NCBI RefSeq assembly: GCF_009760925.1
Contig: NZ_VRLV01000019.1
Location: 62,001-126,000, forward strand
DNA: 64,000 nucleotides
DNA from: Nonomuraea typhae
Lineage (GTDB): Bacteria; Actinomycetota; Actinomycetes; Streptosporangiales; Streptosporangiaceae
Direction of reading: 5' to 3'
The position numbers were made by a program, and so were the translations under genes. The notes beneath the pieces were generated by a model. That model made no database searches. It was given only the letters and a program-made list of their open reading frames with translations, and had not been told where the DNA came from. Numbering within the stretch: position 1 is the first letter of the stretch; every line of letters begins with the position of its first letter. Below are positions 16,854-25,380 of the stretch, one piece after another.

Positions 16854-16868
16854 CGAAAACGGTTTTCA
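16854..16868. promoter_or_regulatory. Zur-like box before the CooC-like ATPase gene
   Basis: The arms GAAAAC (16855-16860) and GTTTTC (16862-16867) are perfect around one base, giving CGAAAACGGTTTTCA. This has the 7-1-7 shape of actinobacterial Zur/Fur-family operators (consensus near TGAAAATGATTTTCA). It lies 20 bp before the start of the ATPase gene, just after a CATGAT -10-like hexamer, a position suited to repression. Confidence 0.6.
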
Positions 16869-16889
16869 TCATCACGAGGAGGCTTCGGC

Positions 16890-17816
16890 GTGCGGGTGGC
16901 ATTCGTGGGTAAGGGCGGCAGCGGCAAGACCACCATGTCCGGGTTGTTCGCCAGATACGTGGCGGGCCAGGGCAGCCCGGTCGTCGCCATCGACGCCGAC
17001 ATCAACCAGCACCTCGCGCTCGTGCTCGGCCTCGCCGAGCAGCCCGAGCCGCTCGGCGCCCGCCTCACCGAGATCAAGGACTGGCTGCGCGGCGACAACC
17101 CGCGCATCCCCTCGGCCGAGGCCATGGTCAAGACCACCCCGCCCGGGCGCGGCTCACGGCTGCTGTCCTTCGACGACCTGCCCTACAGCATCCCCACGCC
17201 CGAGGGCCCGCGCCTGATGGCCACCGGCCCGTTCGGCGAGGAGGACCTGGGCGTCGCCTGCTACCACTCCAAGGTCGGCGCGGTCGAGCTGCTGCTCAAC
17301 CACCTGGTCGACGAGGCCGGCGAGTACGTCGTCGTGGACATGACCGCCGGCGCCGACTCCTTCGCCTCCGGGCTGTTCACCCGGTTCGACCTGACCGTGC
17401 TCGTGGCCGAGCCCACCCGCCAGGGCGTCTCCGTCTACCGCCAGTACCGCGACCACGCCGCCGACTTCGAGGTGCCGATCGCGGTGATCGGCAACAAGGT
17501 GCACGGCGACGGTGACATCGGCTTCCTGCGCGAGCACGTGGGCGACGACCTGCTGACCTGGATGGAGCACTCCTCCGCCGTGCGCGCGCTGGAGCAGGGC
17601 CGCCCCTTCGCGCTGCCCGACCTGGAGCCGCACAACCTCGACGCGCTCGCCGTCCTCCTCAAGCACCTCGACGCGCAGCCCAAGGACTGGGACCGGTTCG
17701 GCCGCCAGACCGCGGAGTTCCACCTGCGCAACGCCCGCGCCTGGGGCAACGCGCGCACCGGCCTCGACCTCGCGCTGCAGATCGACCCCGAGTTCAGGTA
17801 CGGCAGGGCCAAGTAG
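16890..17816 (+). CDS. CooC-like P-loop ATPase (MinD/ParA superfamily)
   Basis: A 308-residue cytoplasmic ATPase with the deviant Walker A GKGGSGKTT at residues 7-15 and Walker B-type YVVVDMTAGADSFASGLF. This fits the CooC/NifH-like class that inserts metals into enzymes (nickel for CooC) or acts in partitioning. No CO dehydrogenase, hydrogenase or ParB gene lies nearby. The Zur-like operator upstream suggests it is made when zinc is scarce, so a metal-trafficking role is a reasonable inference. AGGAGG lies 8 nt before the GTG. Confidence 0.78.
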   Translation: MRVAFVGKGGSGKTTMSGLFARYVAGQGSPVVAIDADINQHLALVLGLAEQPEPLGARLTEIKDWLRGDNPRIPSAEAMVKTTPPGRGSRLLSFDDLPYSIPTPEGPRLMATGPFGEEDLGVACYHSKVGAVELLLNHLVDEAGEYVVVDMTAGADSFASGLFTRFDLTVLVAEPTRQGVSVYRQYRDHAADFEVPIAVIGNKVHGDGDIGFLREHVGDDLLTWMEHSSAVRALEQGRPFALPDLEPHNLDALAVLLKHLDAQPKDWDRFGRQTAEFHLRNARAWGNARTGLDLALQIDPEFRYGRAK

Positions 17817-17905
17817 ACGACTGTCGCCCTTCCGCCATCTGGAGCCTTCCCCGGCTCCCACCTAGCGTCAGATTAATCCCCTTTCTTCCACAGTGAGGAG
17901 ACAGC

Positions 17906-18292
17906 ATGTCGCTGACCGTTCCGAACGATCTTCTCGATCAGGCCAGAGCCGGAGACGTCGACGACGCGGCCTTCGTCGCCTGCGTGCGCGACTCCCTGCC
18001 CTATGCCTGGTCGGTGATCAGCGAGCTGGTCCAGCAACGCGGTCAGAGCGGGGCCGAGTTCGCCGACAACCAGGTGCCGCCACCGTCCGAGGAGGCGCGG
18101 GGGCAACTCCTGCGCTGCCTCGCCAGCGACTCGATGCGCGGCGCGCTGGAGCGCCACTTCGGGGTACGGCTGGCCTTCCAGAACTGCCACCGGGTCGCCG
18201 TGTTCGACCCGTCGGCCGAGAAGGCGCTCGCCGAGTTCGTGACCCCTCGGGCGCAGATCCTCAATCAGAAGCCGGAGCTGGTGGACTGCTAG
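17906..18292 (+). CDS. SCO5389 family protein
   Basis: A 128-residue soluble protein found widely in actinomycetes and known only by its Streptomyces locus name. It is acidic at the start (MSLTVPNDLLDQARAGDVDDAAFVACVRDSLPYAW) and has two Cys near the end, with no membrane segment or known domain. GAGGAG precedes the ATG. The function is unknown. Its last 32 bp overlap the end of the convergent LLM oxidoreductase gene. Confidence 0.75.
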   Translation: MSLTVPNDLLDQARAGDVDDAAFVACVRDSLPYAWSVISELVQQRGQSGAEFADNQVPPPSEEARGQLLRCLASDSMRGALERHFGVRLAFQNCHRVAVFDPSAEKALAEFVTPRAQILNQKPELVDC

Positions 18293-19310
18293 CAGATCCG
18301 GGCCCGGCGGTGTCGGCCGCCGGGCCCTTCACCTTGGGCAGGACTTCGGCGCCGAGGCGGCGGATGTTCTCCAGGGTCCTTCCCGGGCCGCCGCCTTCGA
18401 CCATGAGGATGAGGTGGCGCAGGCCGGTGGCCTCGGCCGTGGCCAGGATGCGCTCGGTGCAGAGGTCGGCGTCGCCCACCGGATGCACCCGGGTCAGGAA
18501 GTCCACATATTTCGCGATATCTCGGGGTGCCCGCGGCCGGCCGTCCACGGTCACGTACCCGGCCAGTCCCGGCTCCAGCCAGCCCGGCATGGCCCGCTTC
18601 AGTTCCTTGACCGCCTCCTCGGTGGAGTCGCCCACGAACCCCACCGCCGCCGCCACATGCGCCCCCTCGGAGACCGCCGGTTCACCCGCGAGCGCGGTGT
18701 ACGTGCGCAGCAGGGCCGCCTTCTCCTCGTCACCGATGTGCATGCCCAGCAGCAGCGGCAACCCCCGCGCGGCGGCCAGCGCCAGCGTCGCCTCCGAGGT
18801 GCAGGCCACGACCGGCCGCATGCGGGCGGCGGGCACCATCTCCACCTCCCGGAACCGGAAGAACTCCCCCGCGGCCGCGACCCGCTCGCCCGACAGCGCC
18901 GCGCACAGCAGGTCGAGCGCCTCGGCGAAGCCTCGCTCGTACCGCTCCATCCCGGTCCCGAGCACCTCCAGCTCCAGCCAGGGCCCGCCGCGCCCGACCC
19001 CGAGCGTGAACCGGCCGCCGGACAGGTGATGCAGCATCGCCGCCTGCTCGGCCAGCGCCACCGGATGCCAGGCGGACAGCACGCTCACGGCCGTGCCGAT
19101 CCCGATGCGCCGGGTCCGCCCGAGCGCGTGCGCGGCCAGCGTGATGGCCGAGGGGCACACGCCGTACGACATGAAGTGGTGCTCGGCGATCCACACGTCG
19201 TCGAACCCCGCCTCCTCGGCGGCCTCGATCCACGTGGCGACCTGGGACAACACCTCCCCTGCGCCGGAGCCGGGGAACTGGGCGGCCAGCAGAAACACCC
19301 CGATACGCAC
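18261..19310 (-). CDS. LLM class (luciferase-like, probably F420- or flavin-dependent) oxidoreductase
   Basis: A TIM-barrel flavin/F420 enzyme of about 349 residues. It starts MRIGVFLLAAQ and has DVWIAEHHF, RIGIGTAVSVLSAWHPVALAEQAAMLHHLSGGRFTLGVGRG and a C-terminal GDADLCTERI. These are bacterial luciferase-family motifs. The GTG at 19310 fits the family; an in-frame ATG at 19343 would begin right at the Rrf2-type operator. It is divergent from the Rrf2 regulator gene and may be one of its targets. The substrate is unknown. A Pro/Ser/Ala-rich tail follows the barrel. Confidence 0.83.
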   Translation of the reverse strand: MRIGVFLLAAQFPGSGAGEVLSQVATWIEAAEEAGFDDVWIAEHHFMSYGVCPSAITLAAHALGRTRRIGIGTAVSVLSAWHPVALAEQAAMLHHLSGGRFTLGVGRGGPWLELEVLGTGMERYERGFAEALDLLCAALSGERVAAAGEFFRFREVEMVPAARMRPVVACTSEATLALAAARGLPLLLGMHIGDEEKAALLRTYTALAGEPAVSEGAHVAAAVGFVGDSTEEAVKELKRAMPGWLEPGLAGYVTVDGRPRAPRDIAKYVDFLTRVHPVGDADLCTERILATAEATGLRHLILMVEGGGPGRTLENIRRLGAEVLPKVKGPAADTAGPGSASSPPAPASD

Positions 19311-19344
19311 GCCTTCGATGCTAACCGGGGTTGCGCGCATCATC

Positions 19345-19363
19345 CTGGATGTCTAGTATCCAG
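19345..19363. promoter_or_regulatory. Rrf2-type operator, copy 1
   Basis: CTGGAT and ATCCAG form perfect arms around a 7-bp centre in the gap between the divergent LLM and rrf2 genes. A related site precedes the AhpD-like gene at 19889, so both are probably bound by the same regulator. Confidence 0.65.
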
Positions 19364-19366
19364 AAT

Positions 19367-19852
19367 ATGCGAATGAACGAGGGCGTCGAGTGGGCGCTGC
19401 ACAGCTGCGTCAACATGACGTGGCTCGACCCGGAGGAGGCGGTGACGGCCAAGCGGCTCGCGGCCTTCTACGAGCTGCCCGCCGCCTACCTCAACAAACA
19501 GCTGCAGTCGCTGGTGAAGGCGGGCATCCTCACCTCCATCTCCGGCCCGCGCGGCGGGTTCAGGCTGGCCAAGCGGCCCGACCAGATCACCCTGCTCGAC
19601 ATCGTGACCGCGATCGAGGGCCGGGAGGACGCCTTCCGCTGTGAGAGCATCCTCCGCAAAGGTCCCGGCGGCAAGCCCGAGGTCGACTACCGCGCGCACT
19701 GCGAGGTCTCGATGACCATGCGGGAGGCCGAGCTGGCCTGGCGCCGGGATCTGGCCGGCAAGACTATCGCGGACATCGCCGCCACGGTCGCCCGCAAGTA
19801 CCCCGAGGCCCCCGACGGCACCCGGGCCCGCTTCGCCGCCCTCCGCGGCTAG
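19367..19852 (+). CDS. Rrf2 family transcriptional regulator
   Basis: A 161-residue Rrf2 protein: the N-terminal winged helix has the family pattern KRLAAFYELPAAYLNKQLQSLVKAGILTSISGPRGGFRLAKRPDQITLLDIVTAIEG. Cysteines are at 14, 92 and 112. Iron-sulfur Rrf2 proteins such as IscR and NsrR have three clustered Cys near 92-105; here only Cys92 and Cys112 fall in that area, so cluster binding is uncertain and a thiol sensor is possible. It likely represses itself, the divergent LLM gene and the following AhpD-like/oxidoreductase pair. Confidence 0.86.
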   Translation: MRMNEGVEWALHSCVNMTWLDPEEAVTAKRLAAFYELPAAYLNKQLQSLVKAGILTSISGPRGGFRLAKRPDQITLLDIVTAIEGREDAFRCESILRKGPGGKPEVDYRAHCEVSMTMREAELAWRRDLAGKTIADIAATVARKYPEAPDGTRARFAALRG

Positions 19853-19888
19853 GTTCCACCAAGGATCCATTCCCGACGTCCGCCCTAA

Positions 19889-19912
19889 TTCTGGATATCA
19901 AATATCTGAGAA
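19889..19912. promoter_or_regulatory. Rrf2-type operator, copy 2
   Basis: TTCTGGATAT and ATATCTGAGAA are near-complementary arms 3 bp apart, sharing the TCTGGAT half-site with the copy at 19345. The site ends 13 bp before the ATG of the AhpD-like gene. Confidence 0.6.
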
Positions 19913-19925
19913 AGTGAGATTAACC

Positions 19926-20369
19926 ATGTCCGCTCGCATGACGATGACCACCGCCGCCGACGGCTACAAGGGCCTGCTGGGCGTGGAGAACTACGTCCGC
20001 CGCAGCGACGTCCCCCACAGCACCCTGGAACTGGTCAGGCTCCGCGTCAGCCAGATCAACGGCTGCGGCTACTGCGTCGACATGCACGCCCGCGACGCCA
20101 AGAAGGCCGGCGAGAGCGACGAGCGCCTGTGGTCGGTGGCCGCCTGGCGTGAGGCGCCCTACTACACCGAGGAGGAGCGCGCCGCGCTCGCCCTGGCCGA
20201 GGCGGCCACCCGGCTGAGCGACAACCCGGCCGGCGTCCCCGACGAGGTCTGGGACACTGCCGCCGACCACTACACCGAGGAGCAACTCGCCGCCCTCGTG
20301 ATGGCCATCGCCGCCATCAACGCCTGGAACCGCATCAACGTCACCACCCGCCAGCCCGCAGGAGCCTGA
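19926..20369 (+). CDS. Carboxymuconolactone decarboxylase/AhpD-like protein
   Basis: A 147-residue all-helical protein with the AhpD redox motif INGCGYCVDMH (Cys47, Cys50, His54). In AhpD this CxxC pair reduces peroxiredoxin or acts as a weak hydroperoxidase. The ATG at 19926 lies 13 bp after an Rrf2-type operator, so redox-responsive control is plausible. The next gene, an FAD oxidoreductase, begins 6 bp after its stop and is surely in the same operon. Confidence 0.85.
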   Translation: MSARMTMTTAADGYKGLLGVENYVRRSDVPHSTLELVRLRVSQINGCGYCVDMHARDAKKAGESDERLWSVAAWREAPYYTEEERAALALAEAATRLSDNPAGVPDEVWDTAADHYTEEQLAALVMAIAAINAWNRINVTTRQPAGA

Positions 20370-20375
20370 ACCATC

Positions 20376-21638
20376 ATGCGCATCACGAACTTCGACGGCA
20401 CCGTCCACCTGCCCGGCGACGCCGCCTTCCAGCAGGCCGCCACCCCCTGGAACCTCGCCGTCCGGCAGCCCGTCCTGGCCGTCGCCGAGGCCGCCCACGC
20501 GGCCGACGTGGCCACGCTCGTCCGCCACGCCGCCGAGCACGGCCTGACCGTCACCACCCAGCCGAGCGGCCACGGCGCCAGCGGCGACACCGAGGGCACG
20601 ATCCTCCTGCGCACCGCCCGCCTCGACGAGCTCTCCGTGGACGGCCGCCTGGCCCGCGTCGGCGCCGGCGTGAAATGGGGCCGGGTGCTCGAGGCCACCA
20701 GCCCGCTCGGCCTGACCGGCCTGGCCGGCAGCACGCCCGCCGTCAACGTCACCGCCTACACCCTCGGCGGCGGCCTGAGCTGGTTCAGCCGGGCATGGGG
20801 CTGGGCCGCCGACAGCGTGCGCGCCTTCGAGATCGTCGACGCCGAGGGCGCGCCCCGCCGGGTGACCGCCGACACCGACGCCGACCTGTTCTGGGCCCTG
20901 CGCGGCGGTGGCGGCGACGTCGCCATCGTGACCGCGCTGGAGTTCGATCTGCACCCCTCCCCCAACCTGTACGGCGGGCGGCTCCTGTGGCCGGCCGAGC
21001 GCGCTCCCGAGGTGCTGGCGGCGTTCCGCGAGGTGACCGCGGAGGCGCCCGACGAGCTGACCGTCTGGCTGGACCTCCTGCAGTTCCCCGGCGGCGCCCC
21101 GCCGTTCGTCGCCCTCGACTCCACCTACCTGGGCCCGGCCCGCGCGGCCAAGGCGCTACTGGCCCCGTTCGCCACGATCGGCGGCCTGATCTCCGACAGC
21201 CACGCCGAGCTGCCGGTGCACGAACTCGGCTCCATCGAGCAGGAGCCCGTCGACCCGAGCCCCGGCCAGTCGCAGGCCGAACTGCTGCCCAGCCTGGAGC
21301 AGGCCCACGAGTTGCTGAAGGAGCCGATCGACCCGCTGCTCAGCGTGCAGATCCGGCACCTGGGCGGGGCGCTGGCCCGGCCCTCCGACAGCGCGGCGGG
21401 GCCGCTGGCCGAGCCGTACCTGCTGTACATGTTCGGCATCCCCGGCGCCGCCGACGTCGAGGGCAGGCAGATCGAGCTGGCCGCCGCGGTGAAGGGCACG
21501 GGGCGCAAGCCGTACACCTTCCTCAAGCCCGGTGAGACGGCGGCGCAGGCGTTCAGTCCCGCGGCCCACGAGCGGCTGCGCGCGATCAAGCAGGCGCGCG
21601 ACCCGCACGGCGTCTTCCGGGCCAACTACCCGATCTAG
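20376..21638 (+). CDS. FAD-linked oxidoreductase (berberine bridge/PCMH type)
   Basis: A 420-residue flavoenzyme. The PCMH FAD-binding domain has QPSGHGASGD (about 62-71, with the His commonly used for covalent FAD), GVKWGRVLEAT, GLAGSTPAVNVTAYTLGGGLSWFSRAWG and DLFWALRGGGGDVAIVTALEF. The C-terminal substrate domain ends with RDPHGVFRANYPI, like berberine-bridge enzymes. No secretion signal is seen. Its operon with the AhpD-like gene suggests an oxidative-stress or oxidative-catabolic function. The stop overlaps the convergent RNase HII gene by 4 bp. Confidence 0.87.
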   Translation: MRITNFDGTVHLPGDAAFQQAATPWNLAVRQPVLAVAEAAHAADVATLVRHAAEHGLTVTTQPSGHGASGDTEGTILLRTARLDELSVDGRLARVGAGVKWGRVLEATSPLGLTGLAGSTPAVNVTAYTLGGGLSWFSRAWGWAADSVRAFEIVDAEGAPRRVTADTDADLFWALRGGGGDVAIVTALEFDLHPSPNLYGGRLLWPAERAPEVLAAFREVTAEAPDELTVWLDLLQFPGGAPPFVALDSTYLGPARAAKALLAPFATIGGLISDSHAELPVHELGSIEQEPVDPSPGQSQAELLPSLEQAHELLKEPIDPLLSVQIRHLGGALARPSDSAAGPLAEPYLLYMFGIPGAADVEGRQIELAAAVKGTGRKPYTFLKPGETAAQAFSPAAHERLRAIKQARDPHGVFRANYPI

Positions 21639-22306
21639 CCGAAGAGCGACTCCTGGCCCTCTCCGACGAGAGGGTCGCGGTGTCGTTTCAGGTGCCGCCA
21701 CTTCGGCAGGTCGTCGAGATAGGACCAGGACAGGCGGTGGTGGGGCGTGGGGCCGTGCTCGGCCAGGGCGGCCTGGTGGATGGGCGAGGGATAGCCGGCG
21801 TTGTCGGCGAAGCCGTAGTCGTCGCAGCCGATCGTGGCCATGTAGGCGTCGCGGCGGACCTTCGCCAGCACCGAGGCGGCCGCCACCGAGACGCTCACCG
21901 CGTCGGCCTTGACCTCCAGGCGGACCGGCCAGGGGGCGCCGATGTAGTCGTGGGCGCCGTCGAGGATCACCGCGTCCGGGCGGACCGGCAGCGCCTCCAG
22001 CGCCCTTCTCGCCGCCCGGGACAACGCCTCGGTCATGCCCAGCGTGTCGATCTCGATGTGGCTGGCCTCGCCGTACCCGATGCCCGTCGCCCAGGACTCC
22101 AGCTCGCCGATCAGAGCCTCGCGGCGGCGCTGGGTGAGCTGCTTGGAGTCGGTCAGCCCGGCCGGCGGCGCCGACAGGTCGGTGACCACCGCGCAGACCG
22201 TGACCGGCCCGGCCCAGGCGCCGCGGCCGACCTCGTCCACGCCGGCGACCAGGCGGGTGCTGGGCAGGGCGAGCAGGTGCCGCTCGATGTCGTAGGTGGG
22301 CGCCAT
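21635..22306 (-). CDS. rnhB: Ribonuclease HII
   Basis: A 223-residue RNase HII that nicks RNA at RNA-DNA junctions. It has VAGVDEVGRG (catalytic Asp24 and Glu25), LTDSKQLTQRRRE, the acidic VILDGAHD and VEVKADAV-type segment KADAVSVSVAAASVLAKVRRD. It stands alone between two metabolic units rather than beside rplS and lepB as in many actinomycetes. The ATG at 22306 gives a normal length. Confidence 0.92.
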   Translation of the reverse strand: MAPTYDIERHLLALPSTRLVAGVDEVGRGAWAGPVTVCAVVTDLSAPPAGLTDSKQLTQRRREALIGELESWATGIGYGEASHIEIDTLGMTEALSRAARRALEALPVRPDAVILDGAHDYIGAPWPVRLEVKADAVSVSVAAASVLAKVRRDAYMATIGCDDYGFADNAGYPSPIHQAALAEHGPTPHHRLSWSYLDDLPKWRHLKRHRDPLVGEGQESLFG

Positions 22307-22315
22307 GCGGCGAGG

Positions 22316-23251
22316 CTATCGCTCGGCCAGGCGCAGTGGCTCCAGGTCGGCGGCGATGACCCGGGCGGCCACGTGGATGGCGCGCAGGGTGATCGAGACC
22401 GACGGGCGGTGGACGCTCGACGCGCGGGCCACCGCGTGCACCTCCCGCCCGACCGGATCGCCGGGAAAGGTGCGTACGGCGATGCCGCGCACCCCGGCGG
22501 CCAGCGACAGGGCGGGCACGGCGGCGATGCCGATGCCCTTGGCCACCAGCGACAGGATCGTGCTCAGGCCCTCGAACTCCCACGGCGTCGGCCGGGTGCC
22601 GCCCACGGCCGCGAAGAGCCGGTCCGCGGCCAGGCGTGAGGGCTCGCCGTCGGGGGTGGCCATCCAGGGTTCGTCGCGCAGGTCGGCCAGGTCGATGGGG
22701 ACGCCGGGGTCGGCCAGCCGGTGCTTGCGCGGGACCACCAGGACCAGCGGGTCGTGCAGCAGGGGGAAGACCCGGGTGCTGTCGCTGTCGCGGGCGCGGC
22801 CGTACCAGTCGTCGATGAGGGCGATGTCCACCTCGCCCGCCTGGACCTCGCGCATGCCGCGGCCCGATCTGCTCTGCCCGAGGCGGAGCGTCAGCTCGGT
22901 GTAGCGGCGCAGCGTGCGGGCGAGCGCGGGGGCGAAGGCGACCGCGGCGGTCGGGAAGGCGGTCAGCGTCACCCGCCCCGTGGGGCTGCCGGCATGGGCG
23001 GAAAGATCGGATTCCGCCTCTTCGACCATGGCCAGGATGCGCTCGGCATGGGCGACCAGGCGGCGGCCGGCGTCGGTGAGCTCGGCGCTGCGCGCGGTGC
23101 GGTCGAGCAGGGCGGTACCGGCCTCACGCTCCAGCGCGACCAGTTGCTGGGACACCGCGGACGGCGTGTATCCCAGAGCCGTCGCGGTCGCGGCGATGCT
23201 GCCCCGCCGGGCGAACTCGCAGATCAAGGTCAGACGACGCAGATCGAGCAT
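22316..23251 (-). CDS. LysR family transcriptional regulator
   Basis: A 311-residue LysR protein with an N-terminal winged helix (SIAATATALGYTPSAVSQQLVALEREAG, about 18-45) and a two-lobe effector domain. AAGGAAG lies about 6 nt before the ATG. It is divergent from a class I aminotransferase with a 70-bp gap and probably controls it. It ends 9 bp before the rnhB start. Confidence 0.88.
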   Translation of the reverse strand: MLDLRRLTLICEFARRGSIAATATALGYTPSAVSQQLVALEREAGTALLDRTARSAELTDAGRRLVAHAERILAMVEEAESDLSAHAGSPTGRVTLTAFPTAAVAFAPALARTLRRYTELTLRLGQSRSGRGMREVQAGEVDIALIDDWYGRARDSDSTRVFPLLHDPLVLVVPRKHRLADPGVPIDLADLRDEPWMATPDGEPSRLAADRLFAAVGGTRPTPWEFEGLSTILSLVAKGIGIAAVPALSLAAGVRGIAVRTFPGDPVGREVHAVARASSVHRPSVSITLRAIHVAARVIAADLEPLRLAER

Positions 23252-23259
23252 CAGACTTC

Positions 23260-23299
23260 CTTATGCCTACCCACATGAAGCCTCGCTTGTACTTATGCC
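23260..23299. promoter_or_regulatory. Directly repeated CTTATGCC in the lysR/aminotransferase gap
   Basis: CTTATGCC occurs at 23260-23267 and 23292-23299, one copy near each divergent start and 32 bp apart (three helical turns). This is suited to binding of a LysR tetramer to two sites on one face. Confidence 0.4.
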
Positions 23300-23321
23300 C
23301 TTATCCAATCACGCTGGGAAC

Positions 23322-24614
23322 GTGACAACTACGACAGTTACCCTCTCAGCAACATTGGCCGCCAACGAAGACATCGAGCGAAGACGGCGCGCCGGGGAAC
23401 GCGTGCTGAACCTGGCCTTCGGCGAGGCCGGGCTGCCCGTCCACCCGGCGCTCCGCGACAGGCTGGTCGCCGCATCCGATCGCAACGGCTACGGGCCGGT
23501 CGCGGGCGCGACCGGGTTGCGAGAAGCGGCGGCGGGCTACTGGAACAGGCGCGGCCTGCCCACCGACCCGTCCATGGTCGTCAGCGGGCCGGGCAGCAAG
23601 TCCCTCCTGTACGGCCTGCTCCTGGCGCTCGGCGGCGACATCGTGCTCACCGCGCCGAGCTGGGTCAGCTACGCGGCCCAGGCCGATCTCGTCGGCGCCC
23701 GGCCGATCCTGGTTCCTGCGCCCCGCGGCGAGGGTGGTGCGCCCGATCCGGACAAGCTGGTCTCCGCCGTCCTGCATGCCCGCGCCCGGGGCAGGACCGT
23801 GCGGTCGGTGCTCGTCACGATGCCCGACAACCCCACCGGACGGCTGGCGTCCCCGTGGACCATCCGGCGGCTGGTGGAGATCGCCCGCGACCTCGACCTG
23901 GTCATCGTCTCCGACGAGATCTACCGGGATCTGGTGCACGACTCGGCGCTGCCGTACCTCTCACCCGCCGACCTCGCGCCCGAGCGCACGGTCATCACGA
24001 CGGGACTGAGCAAGAGCCTGGCCCTGGGCGGCTGGCGCATCGGCGTGGCCAGGCTGCCCAACGGCGCGGTCGAGCTGCGCGCGAAGCTGCTCGCCGTGGC
24101 CAGCGAGATCTGGTCGGCGCCCGCGGCCCCGGTGCAGGAAGCTGCAACCTACGCCTTCACCGAACCCCTCGAGCTCGTGGAGCGCGTCAACAGGAGCCGC
24201 CGGCTGCACGCGACGGTCGCGCACGCGGTCTACGACCGCTTCGTCGAGGCCGGCTGCGCGGTGGCCAGGCCGCAGGGCGGCTTCTACCTCTACCCCGACC
24301 TCGGCCACCTCGGGCTGGGCGGCTCCGCCCAGGTCACCGCGATCCTGCTCGACCAGCACGGGATCGGCGTCCTGCCTGGTCACGCGTTCGGGGACGACCC
24401 TTCGGCGGCCCGCGTCCGGGTGGCCACGAGCCTGCTCTACGGGGACAGCGCCGAGGAGCGGCTGACGGCCCTGAACTCGCCCGACCCGCTCTGCCTGCCC
24501 TGGATCGCGGAAAGCCTTGACCACCTGCTCATGGGCCTCAAGGAATTGTCGGTTCGACGGCCACGTGAACGGCAGCGCTCGCTGGTGTCACAGTTGGGCG
24601 AATCTTTGACCTGA
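23322..24614 (+). CDS. Class I PLP-dependent aminotransferase
   Basis: A 430-residue fold-type I aminotransferase. It has GYGPVAGATGLREAAAGY, the PLP/substrate region DNPTGR (169-174), SDEIY (197-201) and the Schiff-base Lys231 in TTGLSKSLALGGWRIG, with a C-terminal Arg region RVRVATS. The nearest classes are aspartate/aromatic aminotransferases; the substrate is not evident. GTG at 23322 is preferred because an earlier in-frame ATG at 23295 lies within a repeated operator-like octamer. A divergent LysR gene is the likely regulator. Confidence 0.85.
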   Translation: MTTTTVTLSATLAANEDIERRRRAGERVLNLAFGEAGLPVHPALRDRLVAASDRNGYGPVAGATGLREAAAGYWNRRGLPTDPSMVVSGPGSKSLLYGLLLALGGDIVLTAPSWVSYAAQADLVGARPILVPAPRGEGGAPDPDKLVSAVLHARARGRTVRSVLVTMPDNPTGRLASPWTIRRLVEIARDLDLVIVSDEIYRDLVHDSALPYLSPADLAPERTVITTGLSKSLALGGWRIGVARLPNGAVELRAKLLAVASEIWSAPAAPVQEAATYAFTEPLELVERVNRSRRLHATVAHAVYDRFVEAGCAVARPQGGFYLYPDLGHLGLGGSAQVTAILLDQHGIGVLPGHAFGDDPSAARVRVATSLLYGDSAEERLTALNSPDPLCLPWIAESLDHLLMGLKELSVRRPRERQRSLVSQLGESLT

Positions 24615-24717
24615 TTCTCCACGCCGACCTGCGGAAACACCCTACTTTCAGCAACCTGCACATGTTGACACGCGGCACGTGGTTACAGGTGTGCCCACGA
24701 GCCCCCATCATGTGCTC

Positions 24718-25365
24718 ATGCCCGCTCTTGTCACCTTGTCCGGGCGCTCCGTGCGCCTGGAACCTCTCAGCCTCGCGGTGGTCGATGACCTCGTCGCCGC
24801 GGCGAGTGAAGACCGCTCCACTTACGCCTTCACTCGGGTCCCGCAGGGTCGGGACGAGATGGTCTCCTATGTGGAGGCCGCCATGGCTGAGCAGGCGGAG
24901 GGCCGCACGATGCCCTTCGCCATCCGGTGGCTGGACACCGACCGCCTGGTCGGTGCCACCCGTCTGATGAACCTGGAGTATTGGCAGGGCCCCATGCCCT
25001 GGCCTCCGGGGGTACGCGGAGCGGTGGGCGATGTCCCGTCCGTGGCGGACATCGGTTACACCTGGCTGGCCGCATCGGCCCAGGGCACAGGTGTGAACCG
25101 GGAGAGCAAGTACCTCATGCTCTCGCTCGCCTTCGAGACCTGGAACGTCCACCGCATCACGCTCAAGGCAGATGTGAGAAACGAACGATCTAGGGCCGCC
25201 ATCGGGGCCCTCGGCGCACACTTCGACGGGGTGCGACGAGCGGAAAGCCGGGGCGCCGACGACACGGTCCGAGATACCGCGTTCTACTCGATCCTCCGCG
25301 CCGAATGGCCCGCGGTCCGAGAACGCCTGGAGCTGAGGCTCGGGCTGGTCGAGGCCGCCGCATAA
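24718..25365 (+). CDS. GNAT acetyltransferase (RimJ/RimL type)
   Basis: A 215-residue N-acetyltransferase. It has VRLEPLSLAVVDDL at the start, a WLAASAQGTGVNRESKYLMLSLAFETWNVHRITLKADVRNERSRAAIGALGAHFDGVRR core containing the acetyl-CoA loop (QGTGVN) and the RimJ/L-like VHRITLKADVRNERS strand, and ends in a Leu/Arg helix. RimJ/L-type enzymes acetylate protein N-termini or antibiotics. The ATG at 24718 is chosen; a GTG at 24679 is also in frame. A strong terminator follows 15 bp after the stop. Confidence 0.83.
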   Translation: MPALVTLSGRSVRLEPLSLAVVDDLVAAASEDRSTYAFTRVPQGRDEMVSYVEAAMAEQAEGRTMPFAIRWLDTDRLVGATRLMNLEYWQGPMPWPPGVRGAVGDVPSVADIGYTWLAASAQGTGVNRESKYLMLSLAFETWNVHRITLKADVRNERSRAAIGALGAHFDGVRRAESRGADDTVRDTAFYSILRAEWPAVRERLELRLGLVEAAA

Positions 25366-25380
25366 GAAACATCCGCAACA

